Of a stretch of DNA of 64,000 nt, positions 34,823 through 44,256 are shown piece after piece (position 1 is the stretch's first letter; each line of letters begins with the position of its first letter). A model generated the notes under the pieces. It worked only from the letters and a program-made list of their open reading frames with translations, was not told where the DNA came from and ran no database searches. Position numbers and translations under genes: made by a program. Source of the DNA: Flagellimonas aurea. Lineage in GTDB: Bacteria; Bacteroidota; Bacteroidia; Flavobacteriales; Flavobacteriaceae. The stretch lies in assembly GCF_017313785.1 (NCBI RefSeq), contig NZ_JAFLNL010000001.1:62001-126000 (forward strand), given 5' to 3'.

Positions 34823-36238
34823 TTACAATGTTTTTGGGTTTATGGCCAAACTCTTGAACAGCATGGCCTTGGTATAGAAAAATTTGTTCTGCATCTCGTT
34901 CTGCTTTAGGTAAGCATCGATGAGCTTGCTCTCACGTGAATTGATCAAAAACAAGGAACTCTCTCCAAAACTGAATTTTCGTTCCTCGGCTTGCAACATA
35001 GTTGTATAGTCTTTAACAATGTCGGATATCAACTGGTTTTGTTGCGTAAAGGAATCCAGTTCGTTATAAATAGCAATCACCTTGTTCTGAATTTCGACTT
35101 GTGCGTTGTCCCTTTCGTACTCTGCGTCCCTCAACTTAAACTTGGCCAATTTTAGATCTCCGCGTTCTTTTCTAAGAAAAATTGGCATCTGAAAACTCAA
35201 TCCGGCCTTATAATTTTCGGTCACAAAAGAATCGATAAACTCAGGGGTCTCAGTGATAAAATTATATTCAGCCTGTAACTTTGGAAGCAATTTATTGGCC
35301 TTCAATCTTTTATCAACTGCCAGCCCTTCTATTTTATAGTCCAAGGACAATAGTTTTGGATGTGTTTCCAGATTAAAGCTGTCCAACGGTATACCATCTA
35401 TCTCCAAGGTTGAATTGATATCTATTTCGGGCTCCAGATTAGGGGCTATGCCAGGTTGAAGTTCAACGGGAACATCTTCGATCCATAAAAAATTACTGAG
35501 CTCCAATGATTTTTTCATGAGGTTGACCTTTGCTTGCTGATATCCCAAATCACGGTTTCGGACGGCAATTTTGGCCTCTACGGTATCGATCATGGCAATA
35601 TCGCCTGCCAGGGCACTCTCTTTTATCCCTTGAAAACGTATCTCTGCATTCTCTAAAAAATCTTTGTATACCTCAGCATCTCTGTAGGATTTCAACCAAT
35701 CAAAATAAGCCAAGGATGCATTGTACAGCACTTGGTTGACCTGCAGGTCTTGGTCGGCTTTGGTCTGCTCCCTAAAAAGCTTTGCCTTTCTTAGGGTAGC
35801 CATACGCTCGTTGATCCAAAACCCCTGCAAAACGGACATGGACACCCCGGCACTGTACAGACCATCATCAGGCAAGGTTTCATCAGGATTGAGGTAGTAT
35901 CCTTCATTTTGCTGAAAATTTCCTTTGAGCTCTATCCCAAACCAGGTAGGTATCTTAAAGGTGGCATTCAAGCGGTCCCAGTATTCGGTATCCTTGAACT
36001 CCTTGGTATTGTAATCCACTTCGACCTTGGGATCAAACCCTCCTCTGGCCTTCATCAAATTGGCCTGCCCTATGGCAATGTTCAATTGGGCCTGCTTGGC
36101 TACGGGATGGTATTTTTTTACATAGCCCAAATACTCTTTAAATCCCAGCACCAAAGAATCTTGCTGAGCGTAAAAAGAACCTACAGTAAAGAAAAAGAGG
36201 GTACAAGATAAAAGTAATCTTCTATTTCTTTGCGGCAT
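34823..36238 (-). CDS. TolC-family outer-membrane channel
   Basis: 471 residues with a signal peptide (LLLSCTLFFFTVGSFYA) after the ATG at 36238; an ATG 15 codons upstream is inside HlyD and less likely. Long helical repeats and AxxNLxKARGGFDPK-type segments (QLNIAIGQANLMKARGGFDP) are typical of outer-membrane efflux proteins. Last gene of the TetR-ABC-HlyD-TolC operon; its start overlaps the HlyD gene by 17 bases. It would form the exit duct of a tripartite exporter. Confidence 0.9.
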   Translation of the reverse strand: MPQRNRRLLLSCTLFFFTVGSFYAQQDSLVLGFKEYLGYVKKYHPVAKQAQLNIAIGQANLMKARGGFDPKVEVDYNTKEFKDTEYWDRLNATFKIPTWFGIELKGNFQQNEGYYLNPDETLPDDGLYSAGVSMSVLQGFWINERMATLRKAKLFREQTKADQDLQVNQVLYNASLAYFDWLKSYRDAEVYKDFLENAEIRFQGIKESALAGDIAMIDTVEAKIAVRNRDLGYQQAKVNLMKKSLELSNFLWIEDVPVELQPGIAPNLEPEIDINSTLEIDGIPLDSFNLETHPKLLSLDYKIEGLAVDKRLKANKLLPKLQAEYNFITETPEFIDSFVTENYKAGLSFQMPIFLRKERGDLKLAKFKLRDAEYERDNAQVEIQNKVIAIYNELDSFTQQNQLISDIVKDYTTMLQAEERKFSFGESSLFLINSRESKLIDAYLKQNEMQNKFFYTKAMLFKSLAINPKTL

Positions 36239-37577
36239 CTGCACTTGTGTTTTGAGGTTGATAATAATTTGGCGGGAAGCCATTCAACTGCCTCCACAAT
36301 TCAAACCAGATCGGAACATCTTCCAATAGGGCCATGGTACTTGCTCCTGAGCCTACCCGAATATCCTTGGGCCAGGGAGCTTCTTCCTCGTCCGGAGCCA
36401 ACAGTATACGATATTTTCCATTGGGACTGATAAAGTTCTCGATAGCGACCACTTTCCCCCCAAAGGTACCGTAGGAAACATTGGGCCAGCCGCTGAATAC
36501 TATGGCGGGCCAACCATCAAATTGGATACGTACCTTTTCGTCCACATGGATCAATGGAAGATCTATCGGGTCCACAAAAGTTTCCACGGCTATATCATAA
36601 TCCGAGGGCATGATGCCTACCAATTGGGCTCCTTCCTTAAAAGTTTCCCCAATTCCAGATTGGATGGCCTTGGTGATATACCCGTTTTGCGGAGCTTTGA
36701 TATAGAGCATATCATTACGTATTTCGTAATTTGTATATTGGTTTTCCAACTTGGTGACCTGTGCTTCGGAGTCGAATTGATTGGATTGTGCCGTATATAG
36801 ATCACTCTGTGCCTTCGAAATTTTATCGGTGTACTCTGCCCGAACCCGATTGATTTCCACTTGGGCATTGATCACATCATTTTTACTGGCCAACAATTTA
36901 TTTTCTTGGCTGATGAGCTTTGCCTGTGTCTCTTGTAATTTTAATCGCTTTTCTTCTAGATCGGTAACGGCCTTTAACCCCTCATCCTGCAGTTTTTCAA
37001 CTCGGTCATACTGTCTTTGGGCAATCGAAATGTTGGTCTTGGCCGCTTCCAGGTCTATACTATCGCTCTTTACCTTTAGTTTTGACTGCATCAACTTGTT
37101 CCTGGCCTGCTCCAGTTTTAAACCGAGCTCTTGGTTCAATGCCCTTATCTGCTGGTTTAAGGCTTTCCCCTTTTCTTGATAAGAAGTCACGGACATGTTC
37201 TTTGCCATGATCTGTTTACCTGTGCGCTCCACCAGATTTGGGTCAAAATATTCGCTCTTCACCTCGGAAATATGCAAAATAGTATCTCCCTTTTCCACAT
37301 ATTGACCTTCTCTTACAAACCATTTTTCAATCCGTCCGGGTATTGGCGACTGGATTGTTTGTGGTCTTTGATCCGGAGTCAAAGTGGTAAGGTACCCTCG
37401 GCCAGATATGTTCTGGGTCCATGGCAAAAACATCATAAAGACAACAATAATAGAAAAGGATGCCAGGAAGCGGTTAAACTGCTTGTAGTGCCTCTTATGG
37501 AACACTTTTTTACCTGCCTCGTAGCCGGTAAGGTCCACCTTTTCGTTCAGTTTATTATTTGAAGAAATATTCAGCAT
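36222..37577 (-). CDS. HlyD-type periplasmic adaptor
   Basis: 451 residues: cytoplasmic start, one membrane helix (FLASFSIIVVFMMFLPW, about 38-54), a biotinyl-lipoyl-like half motif (IQSPIPGRIEKWFVREGQYVEKGDTIL), a long coiled coil (about 110-270), then the second lipoyl half (IKAPQNGYITKAI) and beta-barrel domain. It links the inner-membrane ABC protein (stop five bases upstream) to the TolC channel. Confidence 0.92.
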   Translation of the reverse strand: MLNISSNNKLNEKVDLTGYEAGKKVFHKRHYKQFNRFLASFSIIVVFMMFLPWTQNISGRGYLTTLTPDQRPQTIQSPIPGRIEKWFVREGQYVEKGDTILHISEVKSEYFDPNLVERTGKQIMAKNMSVTSYQEKGKALNQQIRALNQELGLKLEQARNKLMQSKLKVKSDSIDLEAAKTNISIAQRQYDRVEKLQDEGLKAVTDLEEKRLKLQETQAKLISQENKLLASKNDVINAQVEINRVRAEYTDKISKAQSDLYTAQSNQFDSEAQVTKLENQYTNYEIRNDMLYIKAPQNGYITKAIQSGIGETFKEGAQLVGIMPSDYDIAVETFVDPIDLPLIHVDEKVRIQFDGWPAIVFSGWPNVSYGTFGGKVVAIENFISPNGKYRILLAPDEEEAPWPKDIRVGSGASTMALLEDVPIWFELWRQLNGFPPNYYQPQNTSADAAKK

Positions 37578-37582
37578 GAACT

Positions 37583-39253
37583 TTAATTTACGTTGATCAA
37601 TCTACCTTTTTCCATACGGATTACCTGATTACAGCGTTTTGCCCATTTGGGATTCTCGCTAACAACGACCAAAGCCCATCCGTTGGCAGGATCCGTTAAG
37701 AAATCCATCATTCTTTCTGTTTCTTCCTCATCATATTGTTCCAATGGATCCTTGAGCACCATTAATTTGGGGCGGGTTACTATGCTTCGGGCCAGAACAA
37801 TTTTTCTGGAGATAAAATCGGGGAATTTTTTTCCTTCAGGATACAGAATGGTTTTTAACCCCTGCGGCTGCTCTTTCACAAATTCTGAAAGACTTACTTT
37901 TTCCAAGGCCCAATACACATCTTCCATGGAGATGTCCTTGTTACCAAAGGTAATATTGTCCAATAAGGTTCCCTCAAAGGGGTATTCTTCCGTCAACGAA
38001 TGACCAAGATATGATCTATACTGGCTCAATTTAATTCCTTTAAGCGCTACATTGTTCACATATATCTTACCTTCATCCGGTTCTAGAATACCGGCAATCA
38101 TTCTTAATAACGTTGACCTTCCCGACCCACTCTTTCCTTGTATCAATAACTTTGTTTCTGGCTTTATAGTGAGTGATAAGTGGTCTATTATTTTCTTATC
38201 CAATCCAGGCACTTTGTACACGATATCTTCCAGCTCCACCGTTAATCCCTCATTTTCCTTGAACGGGGTTTCCCCATCTTGTGGTTCCAATTCCTTATCC
38301 ACGACCTGTCCCATTTTTTCCAAAGAAGTCAATAGGTCATAAAATGTTTCGAGACCCAAAATCAATTTTTCCACAGAACTGATAACCAACAGAATAATGA
38401 TTTCCGCCGCCACGAACTGACCAATGTTCATCTGCTGTTCCAGTACCAAGAGGCCCCCGATCAAAAGCAACCCTGCGGTAACCAAAACCTTGAAACCAAT
38501 CATCTGGATGAATTGCAATACCAACACTCTAAAGTGACTTTCCCTTGCGTCCAAATAGTCATCTACCAAAGTGTCGTTCTTTTCAAGGGCATGGGAGGTC
38601 TTCCCAGAAAGTTTAAAACTGATAATGGAACGGGCGATTTCTTGAACCCAATGGGCTACTTTGTATTTGATCTTGGATTCTTCCAAACTGGTGTCCAAGC
38701 CCCTTTGTGCAGTAAATTTGAACACAATATAAATGAGGACCAGCAATAACAACCCATAAATTATGAAGAAAGGGTGATAAAACGACAGCAACAATAACCC
38801 GAAAACTATCTGTAGCAGGGCTGCCGGGAAATCTATCAATATTTTGGATAGAGATTTTTGTACGGTAAGAGTATCAAAAAAACGATTGGCAAGCTCCGGA
38901 GGATAATAATACCTAAGCTCACTCATCTTGATTTTTGGAAAGCGGTAGGCGAACTCAAACGATGATCTGGTGAAAATCTTTTGCTGCAAGTTCTCTATGA
39001 TACGTATCTGCATCAACTGCAAAACCCCAACAAAGGCCACCCCCATGGTAACAAGTACAACCAACACTATCCAAGAGGTACTCACCCTTGCCCCTTGAAT
39101 CAGGTTAATAATGGCCTGTATTCCCAACGGCAGGGAAAGATTGACCAGTCCCGCAAAAATGGCGTAGTAAAAAATTTGAAGAATATCCTTTTTGTCCAAG
39201 GAAAGCAAACCGGTTAGCCGCTGCCAGGCAGAGAGTATTTTTTTATTGGCCAT
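37583..39253 (-). CDS. ABC exporter-type protein with degenerate ATPase motifs
   Basis: 556 residues: an N-terminal six-helix exporter domain (about 20-320) and a C-terminal nucleotide-binding domain (about 330-556). The key ATPase residues are replaced: Walker A is GKSGSGRST (Arg for the phosphate-binding Lys), the Q-loop region reads LGHSLTEEYPFEG, no LSGGQ signature is present (FPDFISRKIVLARSI instead), Walker B plus Glu is LMVLKDPLE (Lys for Asp, Asp for Glu) and the switch His is Glu in VVVSENPKW. It is thus unlikely to hydrolyse ATP normally. It sits in an operon with HlyD and TolC, so it may be a structural or regulatory partner, or use another energy source. Confidence 0.85.
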   Translation of the reverse strand: MANKKILSAWQRLTGLLSLDKKDILQIFYYAIFAGLVNLSLPLGIQAIINLIQGARVSTSWIVLVVLVTMGVAFVGVLQLMQIRIIENLQQKIFTRSSFEFAYRFPKIKMSELRYYYPPELANRFFDTLTVQKSLSKILIDFPAALLQIVFGLLLLSFYHPFFIIYGLLLLVLIYIVFKFTAQRGLDTSLEESKIKYKVAHWVQEIARSIISFKLSGKTSHALEKNDTLVDDYLDARESHFRVLVLQFIQMIGFKVLVTAGLLLIGGLLVLEQQMNIGQFVAAEIIILLVISSVEKLILGLETFYDLLTSLEKMGQVVDKELEPQDGETPFKENEGLTVELEDIVYKVPGLDKKIIDHLSLTIKPETKLLIQGKSGSGRSTLLRMIAGILEPDEGKIYVNNVALKGIKLSQYRSYLGHSLTEEYPFEGTLLDNITFGNKDISMEDVYWALEKVSLSEFVKEQPQGLKTILYPEGKKFPDFISRKIVLARSIVTRPKLMVLKDPLEQYDEEETERMMDFLTDPANGWALVVVSENPKWAKRCNQVIRMEKGRLINVN

Positions 39254-39932
39254 GTACTTTTTGATTTAGTGTGCGGAATATCAAATCCGTGAAAAATGCG
39301 GTAGGGGTTACCTCTTCACTACAGTTTGTGAGGGATGGAAAGTGCGATTTTAAAAAATTCTGGTGTAACGAACCTTCAAGCACATTACTGGCCAGACTGG
39401 TCGGAAATTCATAATCCCCGTCCACATCAGAAATCATTTTGCTAAGACGACCCACCAACCTTTTGCATATAATAAAGCTCCCTTCCGCCCCATCATTGCT
39501 CATTTCTTTCACAAGATAAGACTTTGAATACTCGTTAATGATTATCTTGTTGAGCACTACTTCGTTAATGTGCGAAAAGGAGGAGTCCTCCTCTACGGTC
39601 TGTGTCAACACTTCAATGGAAGCCGCCAATTTTTCCACTGGGTCGGAAATTGCATTGGTAGAAAAAACCATCTTGTACTCTACCCATCCCCAATACCAAG
39701 AAGCCAGATAAAGCAATAGCTTGTGCTTGTTCTCAAAATATCGGTAAATCGAACTTTCGTTTGAGTGTATTCTAACTCCCAATTTCTTAAATGTAAAGGA
39801 TTCAAAACCAATTTCATCGATCAACAATATACTCTGCTCCACGATTTTCTTCCCCAAATCTGACGATTCAGGGTCTTTAACATAGAGTTTCTCATCGATT
39901 TCCAGTTTCACAGATTGTAGTAAAATGTCCAT
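39243..39932 (-). CDS. TetR/AcrR-family regulator of the export operon
   Basis: 229 residues. N-terminal TetR helix-turn-helix at about 28-75 (GKKIVEQSILLIDEIGFESF, TFKKLGVRIHSNESSIYRYF, ENKHKLLLYL), then a ligand-type helical domain with no recognisable ligand signature. First gene of the operon: its stop overlaps the ABC gene start by 11 bases. It likely represses its own operon, though no operator dyad is obvious. Confidence 0.9.
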   Translation of the reverse strand: MDILLQSVKLEIDEKLYVKDPESSDLGKKIVEQSILLIDEIGFESFTFKKLGVRIHSNESSIYRYFENKHKLLLYLASWYWGWVEYKMVFSTNAISDPVEKLAASIEVLTQTVEEDSSFSHINEVVLNKIIINEYSKSYLVKEMSNDGAEGSFIICKRLVGRLSKMISDVDGDYEFPTSLASNVLEGSLHQNFLKSHFPSLTNCSEEVTPTAFFTDLIFRTLNQKVHGQ

Positions 39933-39960
39933 TCTATCCCATTTTTAAAACAAAGCCTCG

Positions 39961-39968
39961 CAAAAATA
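39961..39968 (-). promoter_or_regulatory. -7 box of the TetR-ABC-HlyD-TolC operon
   Basis: Minus strand TATTTTTG, 28 bases before the TetR ATG. Confidence 0.45.
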
Positions 39969-40052
39969 ATAGCATTACTATTAACATCCACCACTTTAAC
40001 TTGTACTTAACGATTTCTTATTTTGCCTTACTTTTACTTAAAATTGATTGCT

Positions 40053-40616
40053 ATGGACAAACATAGATGTGGCTGGTGCGTGGGCGACACCCTTTATGAA
40101 GCCTATCATGACGAGGAATGGGGCGTTCCTGTCAAAGATGATGAAACCCTTTTCGAATTTTTGATCTTGGAGACCTTTCAGGCAGGTCTGAGTTGGATTA
40201 CCATATTAAGAAAACGTGAAAATTTTAGGCAGGCCTTTGACCATTTTGACTACAAAAAGATTGCAAAATATAATCAAGCCAAGATTGATGCCCTCCTACA
40301 AGACCCAGGAATCGTCAGAAATAAACTAAAGGTTAATGCCACGGTCACCAACGCCATTGCCTTTATAGAAGTCCAAAAAGAATTTGGTAGTTTTAGTAAA
40401 TACATTTGGGGATTTGTAGACCACAAGCCCATTAAAAACGAGTTGAAAAACTATAAAAATGCTCCGGCAACCACCGAATTATCCGATACGATCAGCAAGG
40501 ATTTAAAAAAACGTGGCTTTAAGTTTGTGGGAAGTACGGTGATTTACGCCCACATGCAGGCCACGGGCATGGTCAACGACCACGAAGTAAACTGTTTTAG
40601 ATACCATGAAGTTTAA
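40053..40616 (+). CDS. tag: DNA-3-methyladenine glycosylase I
   Basis: 187 residues from MDKHRCGWC; an ATG ten codons earlier gives a hydrophobic start unlike the family. Tag removes 3-methyladenine from alkylated DNA. Signatures: CGWCVGDTLYEAYHDEEWG at the start with zinc-binding Cys and His, LILETFQAGLSWITIL with the catalytic Glu, and GSTVIYAHMQATGMVNDH. The end overlaps the next gene by 11 bases. Confidence 0.95.
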   Translation: MDKHRCGWCVGDTLYEAYHDEEWGVPVKDDETLFEFLILETFQAGLSWITILRKRENFRQAFDHFDYKKIAKYNQAKIDALLQDPGIVRNKLKVNATVTNAIAFIEVQKEFGSFSKYIWGFVDHKPIKNELKNYKNAPATTELSDTISKDLKKRGFKFVGSTVIYAHMQATGMVNDHEVNCFRYHEV

Positions 40617-41187
40617 ATACCTCCTATTTGTAATCGTTGGTATTGTGCAAATCACATCTGCGCAAAACAAGTACGAACAGGAATCCAGAATAGACAAGGC
40701 TGACTTCCCGAACAGCGCTTACCTGTTAATTGAAGGTTACCTGAAAGATGCCAAACGAGTGCGTTTTTACCAAGAAACGGATAGCACCAAAAAAAGCTAC
40801 GAAGCCAAGTTTAAAAAAGGGCGATTGCGCTATAGCGTTGAGTTCGATGAACAAGGGACATTGGAAGATGTAGAGTTTAAAATAAAGGTTAGGGACATTC
40901 CGAACGATACATGGGGCGCCATTCAATCTTACCTGGATAAAAACCACTACAAACACAGAGTAAAAAAAATTCAACAACAATACCCCTTTCGTGAAGAAAA
41001 GTCGGTTGAAAAGACATTGCACAACGCATTTCAGAACTTGATCCTGCCCGATGTAAACTACGAATTGGTCTTTTCCGCCAAAGAAAGTGGTGGTTTTCAA
41101 GAATACGAGGCACTGTTCGATTCCGAAGGACAGTTGGTCCAGATTCGCAAATCCTTCCCACCAAGTTATGACCATGTACTCTACTAA
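40606..41187 (+). CDS. Exported protein of unknown function
   Basis: 193 residues with a signal peptide (MKFKYLLFVIVGIVQITSA). The mature part has two similar halves: FYQETDSTKKSYEAKFKKG followed by LRYSVEFDEQGTLEDVEF, and YELVFSAKESGGFQEYEALF followed by DSEGQLVQIRK, which recalls PepSY-like beta-alpha folds. The gene overlaps tag upstream (11 bases) and the DUF2490 gene downstream (20 bases), so the three are co-translated. Function unknown. Confidence 0.8.
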   Translation: MKFKYLLFVIVGIVQITSAQNKYEQESRIDKADFPNSAYLLIEGYLKDAKRVRFYQETDSTKKSYEAKFKKGRLRYSVEFDEQGTLEDVEFKIKVRDIPNDTWGAIQSYLDKNHYKHRVKKIQQQYPFREEKSVEKTLHNAFQNLILPDVNYELVFSAKESGGFQEYEALFDSEGQLVQIRKSFPPSYDHVLY

Positions 41188-41863
41188 GTGGTTTTTATTT
41201 GTTTCGGTGCTATTGTTGCTGATTTCAGCATCCGTAAAAGGCCAAGAAAATCTAACGGGGTACTGGCAACCGCAAATTGCCATAAACTACCCAGTATCCG
41301 GTCCATATTCCCATAACTTTTCAATCGCGAACCGAAACTACATTTTTGATAATGAGGAATTCACCTTAAAAGGAAGACAACTGGATGTTGTCCATTTTTC
41401 AAACTTAAAAGTGAGGGACAACCAAAGTATCGCACTGGGCGTTCAGTATCGGTTCAGGAGCAATTTTGAAAACAGGGAAAACGAACTTAGACTTACCCAG
41501 CAGTACAACATTACCAACCAACCCTTTGCCATACGCTATGGGCACCGTTTTCGGGCAGAGCAACGTATCACCAATTCGTTGACAATCCATAGGTTCCGAT
41601 ACCGCTTTGCGCTTGATTTTCCATTGGTCGGCGAAAAATTAGATGTAGGGGAACCCTATTTTGTAGGGAGCTTGGAAAATCTGTTGAGCGTGGCCAAATA
41701 CAATGCCCCTCAATATGATGCTCGTTTATCCGGGCAAGTGGGCTGGCAACTGAACGGCGGCATAAAATTCCAAGTGGGTGTGGAGTACCGAATGGAAGAC
41801 TATTCAGCCGGTGTTCCACAACATATCCTTTTTCTACTGACCAGTGCGCAAATTTCCTTGTAG
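41168..41863 (+). CDS. DUF2490 outer-membrane beta-barrel-like protein
   Basis: 231 residues from the ATG at 41168 (or 41174), directly before a signal peptide (WFLFVSVLLLLISASVKG). Alternating short amphipathic strands (SIALGVQYRFRSNF, ENELRLTQQYNI, FAIRYGHRFRAEQRI, RFRYRFALDFPL) predict a small outer-membrane barrel, fitting DUF2490. An ATG at 41087 lies inside the upstream gene and has no signal after it. Its 3' end overlaps the convergent aat by 30 bases. Confidence 0.85.
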   Translation: MTMYSTKWFLFVSVLLLLISASVKGQENLTGYWQPQIAINYPVSGPYSHNFSIANRNYIFDNEEFTLKGRQLDVVHFSNLKVRDNQSIALGVQYRFRSNFENRENELRLTQQYNITNQPFAIRYGHRFRAEQRITNSLTIHRFRYRFALDFPLVGEKLDVGEPYFVGSLENLLSVAKYNAPQYDARLSGQVGWQLNGGIKFQVGVEYRMEDYSAGVPQHILFLLTSAQISL

Positions 41864-42508
41864 CAACTTAACGAACTCTTTTCTTGGAATAAGTTCGGCA
41901 CCCAAACTTTCCAGATGATCGGTATGCACTTGACAATCTATAATCCGATACCCTTTCTCTCCCAATTCTTTGGCCATTTTTATAAATGCAAACTTTGAGG
42001 CATTGGCCCGCAAGCTGAACATGCTCTCCCCGCAGAACACATGTCCTAGATCAATGCCGTAGAGTCCTCCTACCAAATCCTCGTTTTCCCAGACCTCATA
42101 GGATTTTGCATGCCCTTTTTCGAACAATTTCATGTAAGCGGTTTTCATTTCGGGCGTTATCCATATACCCTCTTGGCCTTTACGACGAATTTGGGCACAG
42201 TAGTCGATTACCTGTTCAAAGCAGGTGTTTTGAGTTAGCACGAATGACCAATCCCGGATTACTTTTCGCATGCTCTTGGACACTTTTACTTTATGTGGGA
42301 ACAGCACCATCCTTGGGTCGGGCGTCCACCATAAAATCAGGGAGTCATCATTGAACCATGGAAAAATACCATTTTTGTAGGCCAACAGTAATCGCTCCGG
42401 CGAAAGGTCTCCACCTACTGCAAGCAAGCCATCTTCACTGGCATTATCAACGGGAGGAAACTCCAATCTCCTGTCCAAAAAATATAAGGGAGTGTTTTCC
42501 AAGGACAA
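41834..42508 (-). CDS. aat: Leucyl/phenylalanyl-tRNA-protein transferase
   Basis: 224 residues; adds Leu or Phe to proteins with basic N-termini, marking them for ClpAP. Typical segments: FPPVDNASEDGLLAVGGDLSPERLLLAYKNGIFPW, WWTPDPRMVLFPH, GLYGIDLGHVFCGESMFS and FIDCQVHTDHLESLGA. The start must be TTG (42508); no ATG precedes the conserved N-terminus. Convergent overlap with DUF2490. Confidence 0.94.
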   Translation of the reverse strand: MSLENTPLYFLDRRLEFPPVDNASEDGLLAVGGDLSPERLLLAYKNGIFPWFNDDSLILWWTPDPRMVLFPHKVKVSKSMRKVIRDWSFVLTQNTCFEQVIDYCAQIRRKGQEGIWITPEMKTAYMKLFEKGHAKSYEVWENEDLVGGLYGIDLGHVFCGESMFSLRANASKFAFIKMAKELGEKGYRIIDCQVHTDHLESLGAELIPRKEFVKLLQGNLRTGQ

Positions 42509-42543
42509 TTTTTTCTAAAAATACAAATCAGCCCAAAAACTAA

Positions 42544-42570
42544 AAAATCCGAACGTTACGTTCGGATTTT
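42544..42570 (-). terminator. Terminator after the DUF3127 gene
   Basis: Perfect 12-bp stem AAAATCCGAACG / CGTTCGGATTTT (42544-42555 with 42559-42570), TTA loop, A/T-rich on both sides. It separates DUF3127 from aat, both on the minus strand. Confidence 0.9.
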
Positions 42571-42601
42571 CAAATTTTATAAATAGTAAACCTTTCTATT
42601 A

Positions 42602-42979
42602 TTAAAATGGAAGATCGTCGTGGTCTTCATCACTATAATCATCGGCAGGCTCAAAGGCTTCCATAGGCGGAACCGGAGGCATGTTGTCACCTGCTGGCTC
42701 AGACTGAAGGTTCTCTATTCGCCATCCTTGGATGGAGTTGAAATATTTGGTTTCTCCTTGAGGGTTTACCCATTCCCTTCCTCTCAGGTTGATACTGATC
42801 TTCACCATTTGCCCTACGGAATAATTATTGAGCAAATCACATTTATCCTGCACAAACTCTACCAATATGTGCTGCGGATATTGCTCTTCAGTGGTCACGA
42901 CCACCTCTCTTTTTCTGAAACCGTTGTTGCCATAGGTTTTGGTCTCATCTATCATTTTGATTCTTCCCTGAACTTCCAT
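42602..42979 (-). CDS. DUF3127 OB-fold-like protein
   Basis: 125 residues matching DUF3127: EVQGRIKMIDETKTYGNNGF, KREVVVTTEEQYPQHILVEF and GREWVNPQGETKYFNSIQGW, with an acidic tail ending DDLPF. The beta-rich core and the acidic C-terminus ending in Phe recall single-stranded DNA-binding protein (SSB), whose tail recruits partners; a nucleic-acid role is an inference. Monocistronic. Confidence 0.88.
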   Translation of the reverse strand: MEVQGRIKMIDETKTYGNNGFRKREVVVTTEEQYPQHILVEFVQDKCDLLNNYSVGQMVKISINLRGREWVNPQGETKYFNSIQGWRIENLQSEPAGDNMPPVPPMEAFEPADDYSDEDHDDLPF

Positions 42980-43004
42980 GCAATGTTAATTTTTGTTGAA
43001 AATT

Positions 43005-43012
43005 CAAAAGTA
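43005..43012 (-). promoter_or_regulatory. -7 box of the DUF3127 gene
   Basis: Minus strand TACTTTTG, 25 bases before the ATG. Confidence 0.45.
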
Positions 43013-43101
43013 CATAAAATGAATCCTAATGACATCCGTTATTTAAACTAACTATCAACATGTTTTCCAATTACCTATCTTTAAAAAGAATTTGACCACC
43101 A

Positions 43102-44247
43102 ATGGATTTTAGTACCAAACGGAAAACCTCCAATATTATACTGCTGGTATCGGCATTCATCATTGTGAGTCTTATTCTATGGAACACCAATAGCTTTTTC
43201 CGAAAGTTTAAGGAGGAGGAACGCCTAAAAATGGAAATTTGGGCAACAGCACAGTTGGAACTCGTTCAATCATCGGTAGACCAAGAACTGGGGAACCTCA
43301 CCCTCAAAGTTCTGGGCAACAACACCTCTACCCCAATGATTTTGGTTAACGAGGAAGGTTCCTATAAAACCCATAATATTCCCGAGGACAAAATTGCCGA
43401 CAGCGCATATATCCATCAAAAGATAGAGCAGTTCAAAAATGAGAACCAACCCATTCAGATCATTCAGGAAGACGAACTGCTCGAAACTCTGTATTATGGC
43501 AATTCGGAGGTACTCAACAAACTAAAATATTATCCACTTGCCCTTTTGTTGATCATTTTTTTGTTCGGGGCAGTGATATTCTTTTTCTTCCGAACCAACA
43601 AAGCATCGGAACAGAACAAGCTCTGGGCTGGCATGGCCAAAGAAACGGCACATCAAATAGGAACGCCGCTCACATCTCTTTTGGGTTGGAACGAACTCCT
43701 TAAATCTGAAGATATCAATCCTGAGGTGACCCAAGAAATAGCAAAGGACATCGATAGGTTGGAAACCATTACAGAACGATTTTCCAAAATTGGTTCTATT
43801 CCAGAATTGAAGGACCATGATATTGTAAATGAGACCAAAAAGGCATTCGATTACTTGAAGCAACGTAGTTCCAAACTGGTACATTTTTCCTTCAGCTCCA
43901 ATATAGACGAAGCCCATGTACTTATGAACCCCCCTTTGTACAACTGGAGTATAGAAAACCTGGTAAAGAATGGTATCGACGCCATGAAGGGCAAGGGCAA
44001 TATTGCCATCCAAATAGAGAAAAAGGGACAGAACATCAATATTCTGGTATCGGATACCGGCCACGGAATCCCCAAAAGTGATTTTCAGAACATCTTCAAT
44101 CCCGGTGTAACTTCCAAGCAAAGGGGCTGGGGATTAGGACTTTCGTTGGTAAAAAGAATTGTTGAAGAGTACCATAAAGGAAAAATTAAAGTATTTTCGT
44201 CTAGTAAAGAAGGAACTATCATGCAAATTACCCTACGAGCACTATAA
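43102..44247 (+). CDS. Membrane sensor histidine kinase without adjacent regulator
   Basis: 381 residues: membrane helices at about 13-29 and 146-165 bracket a ~115-residue periplasmic sensor; DHp helix with His184 in KETAHQIGTPLTSLLGW; HATPase with NLVKNGIDAM (N box), SDTGHGIP (G1) and GWGLGLSL (G2). The AHQIGTP variant is a Bacteroidota type. No response regulator is nearby; the following gene is a small zinc-ribbon protein nine bases on, probably co-transcribed. Confidence 0.93.
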   Translation: MDFSTKRKTSNIILLVSAFIIVSLILWNTNSFFRKFKEEERLKMEIWATAQLELVQSSVDQELGNLTLKVLGNNTSTPMILVNEEGSYKTHNIPEDKIADSAYIHQKIEQFKNENQPIQIIQEDELLETLYYGNSEVLNKLKYYPLALLLIIFLFGAVIFFFFRTNKASEQNKLWAGMAKETAHQIGTPLTSLLGWNELLKSEDINPEVTQEIAKDIDRLETITERFSKIGSIPELKDHDIVNETKKAFDYLKQRSSKLVHFSFSSNIDEAHVLMNPPLYNWSIENLVKNGIDAMKGKGNIAIQIEKKGQNINILVSDTGHGIPKSDFQNIFNPGVTSKQRGWGLGLSLVKRIVEEYHKGKIKVFSSSKEGTIMQITLRAL

Positions 44248-44256
44248 ATTTGAATT

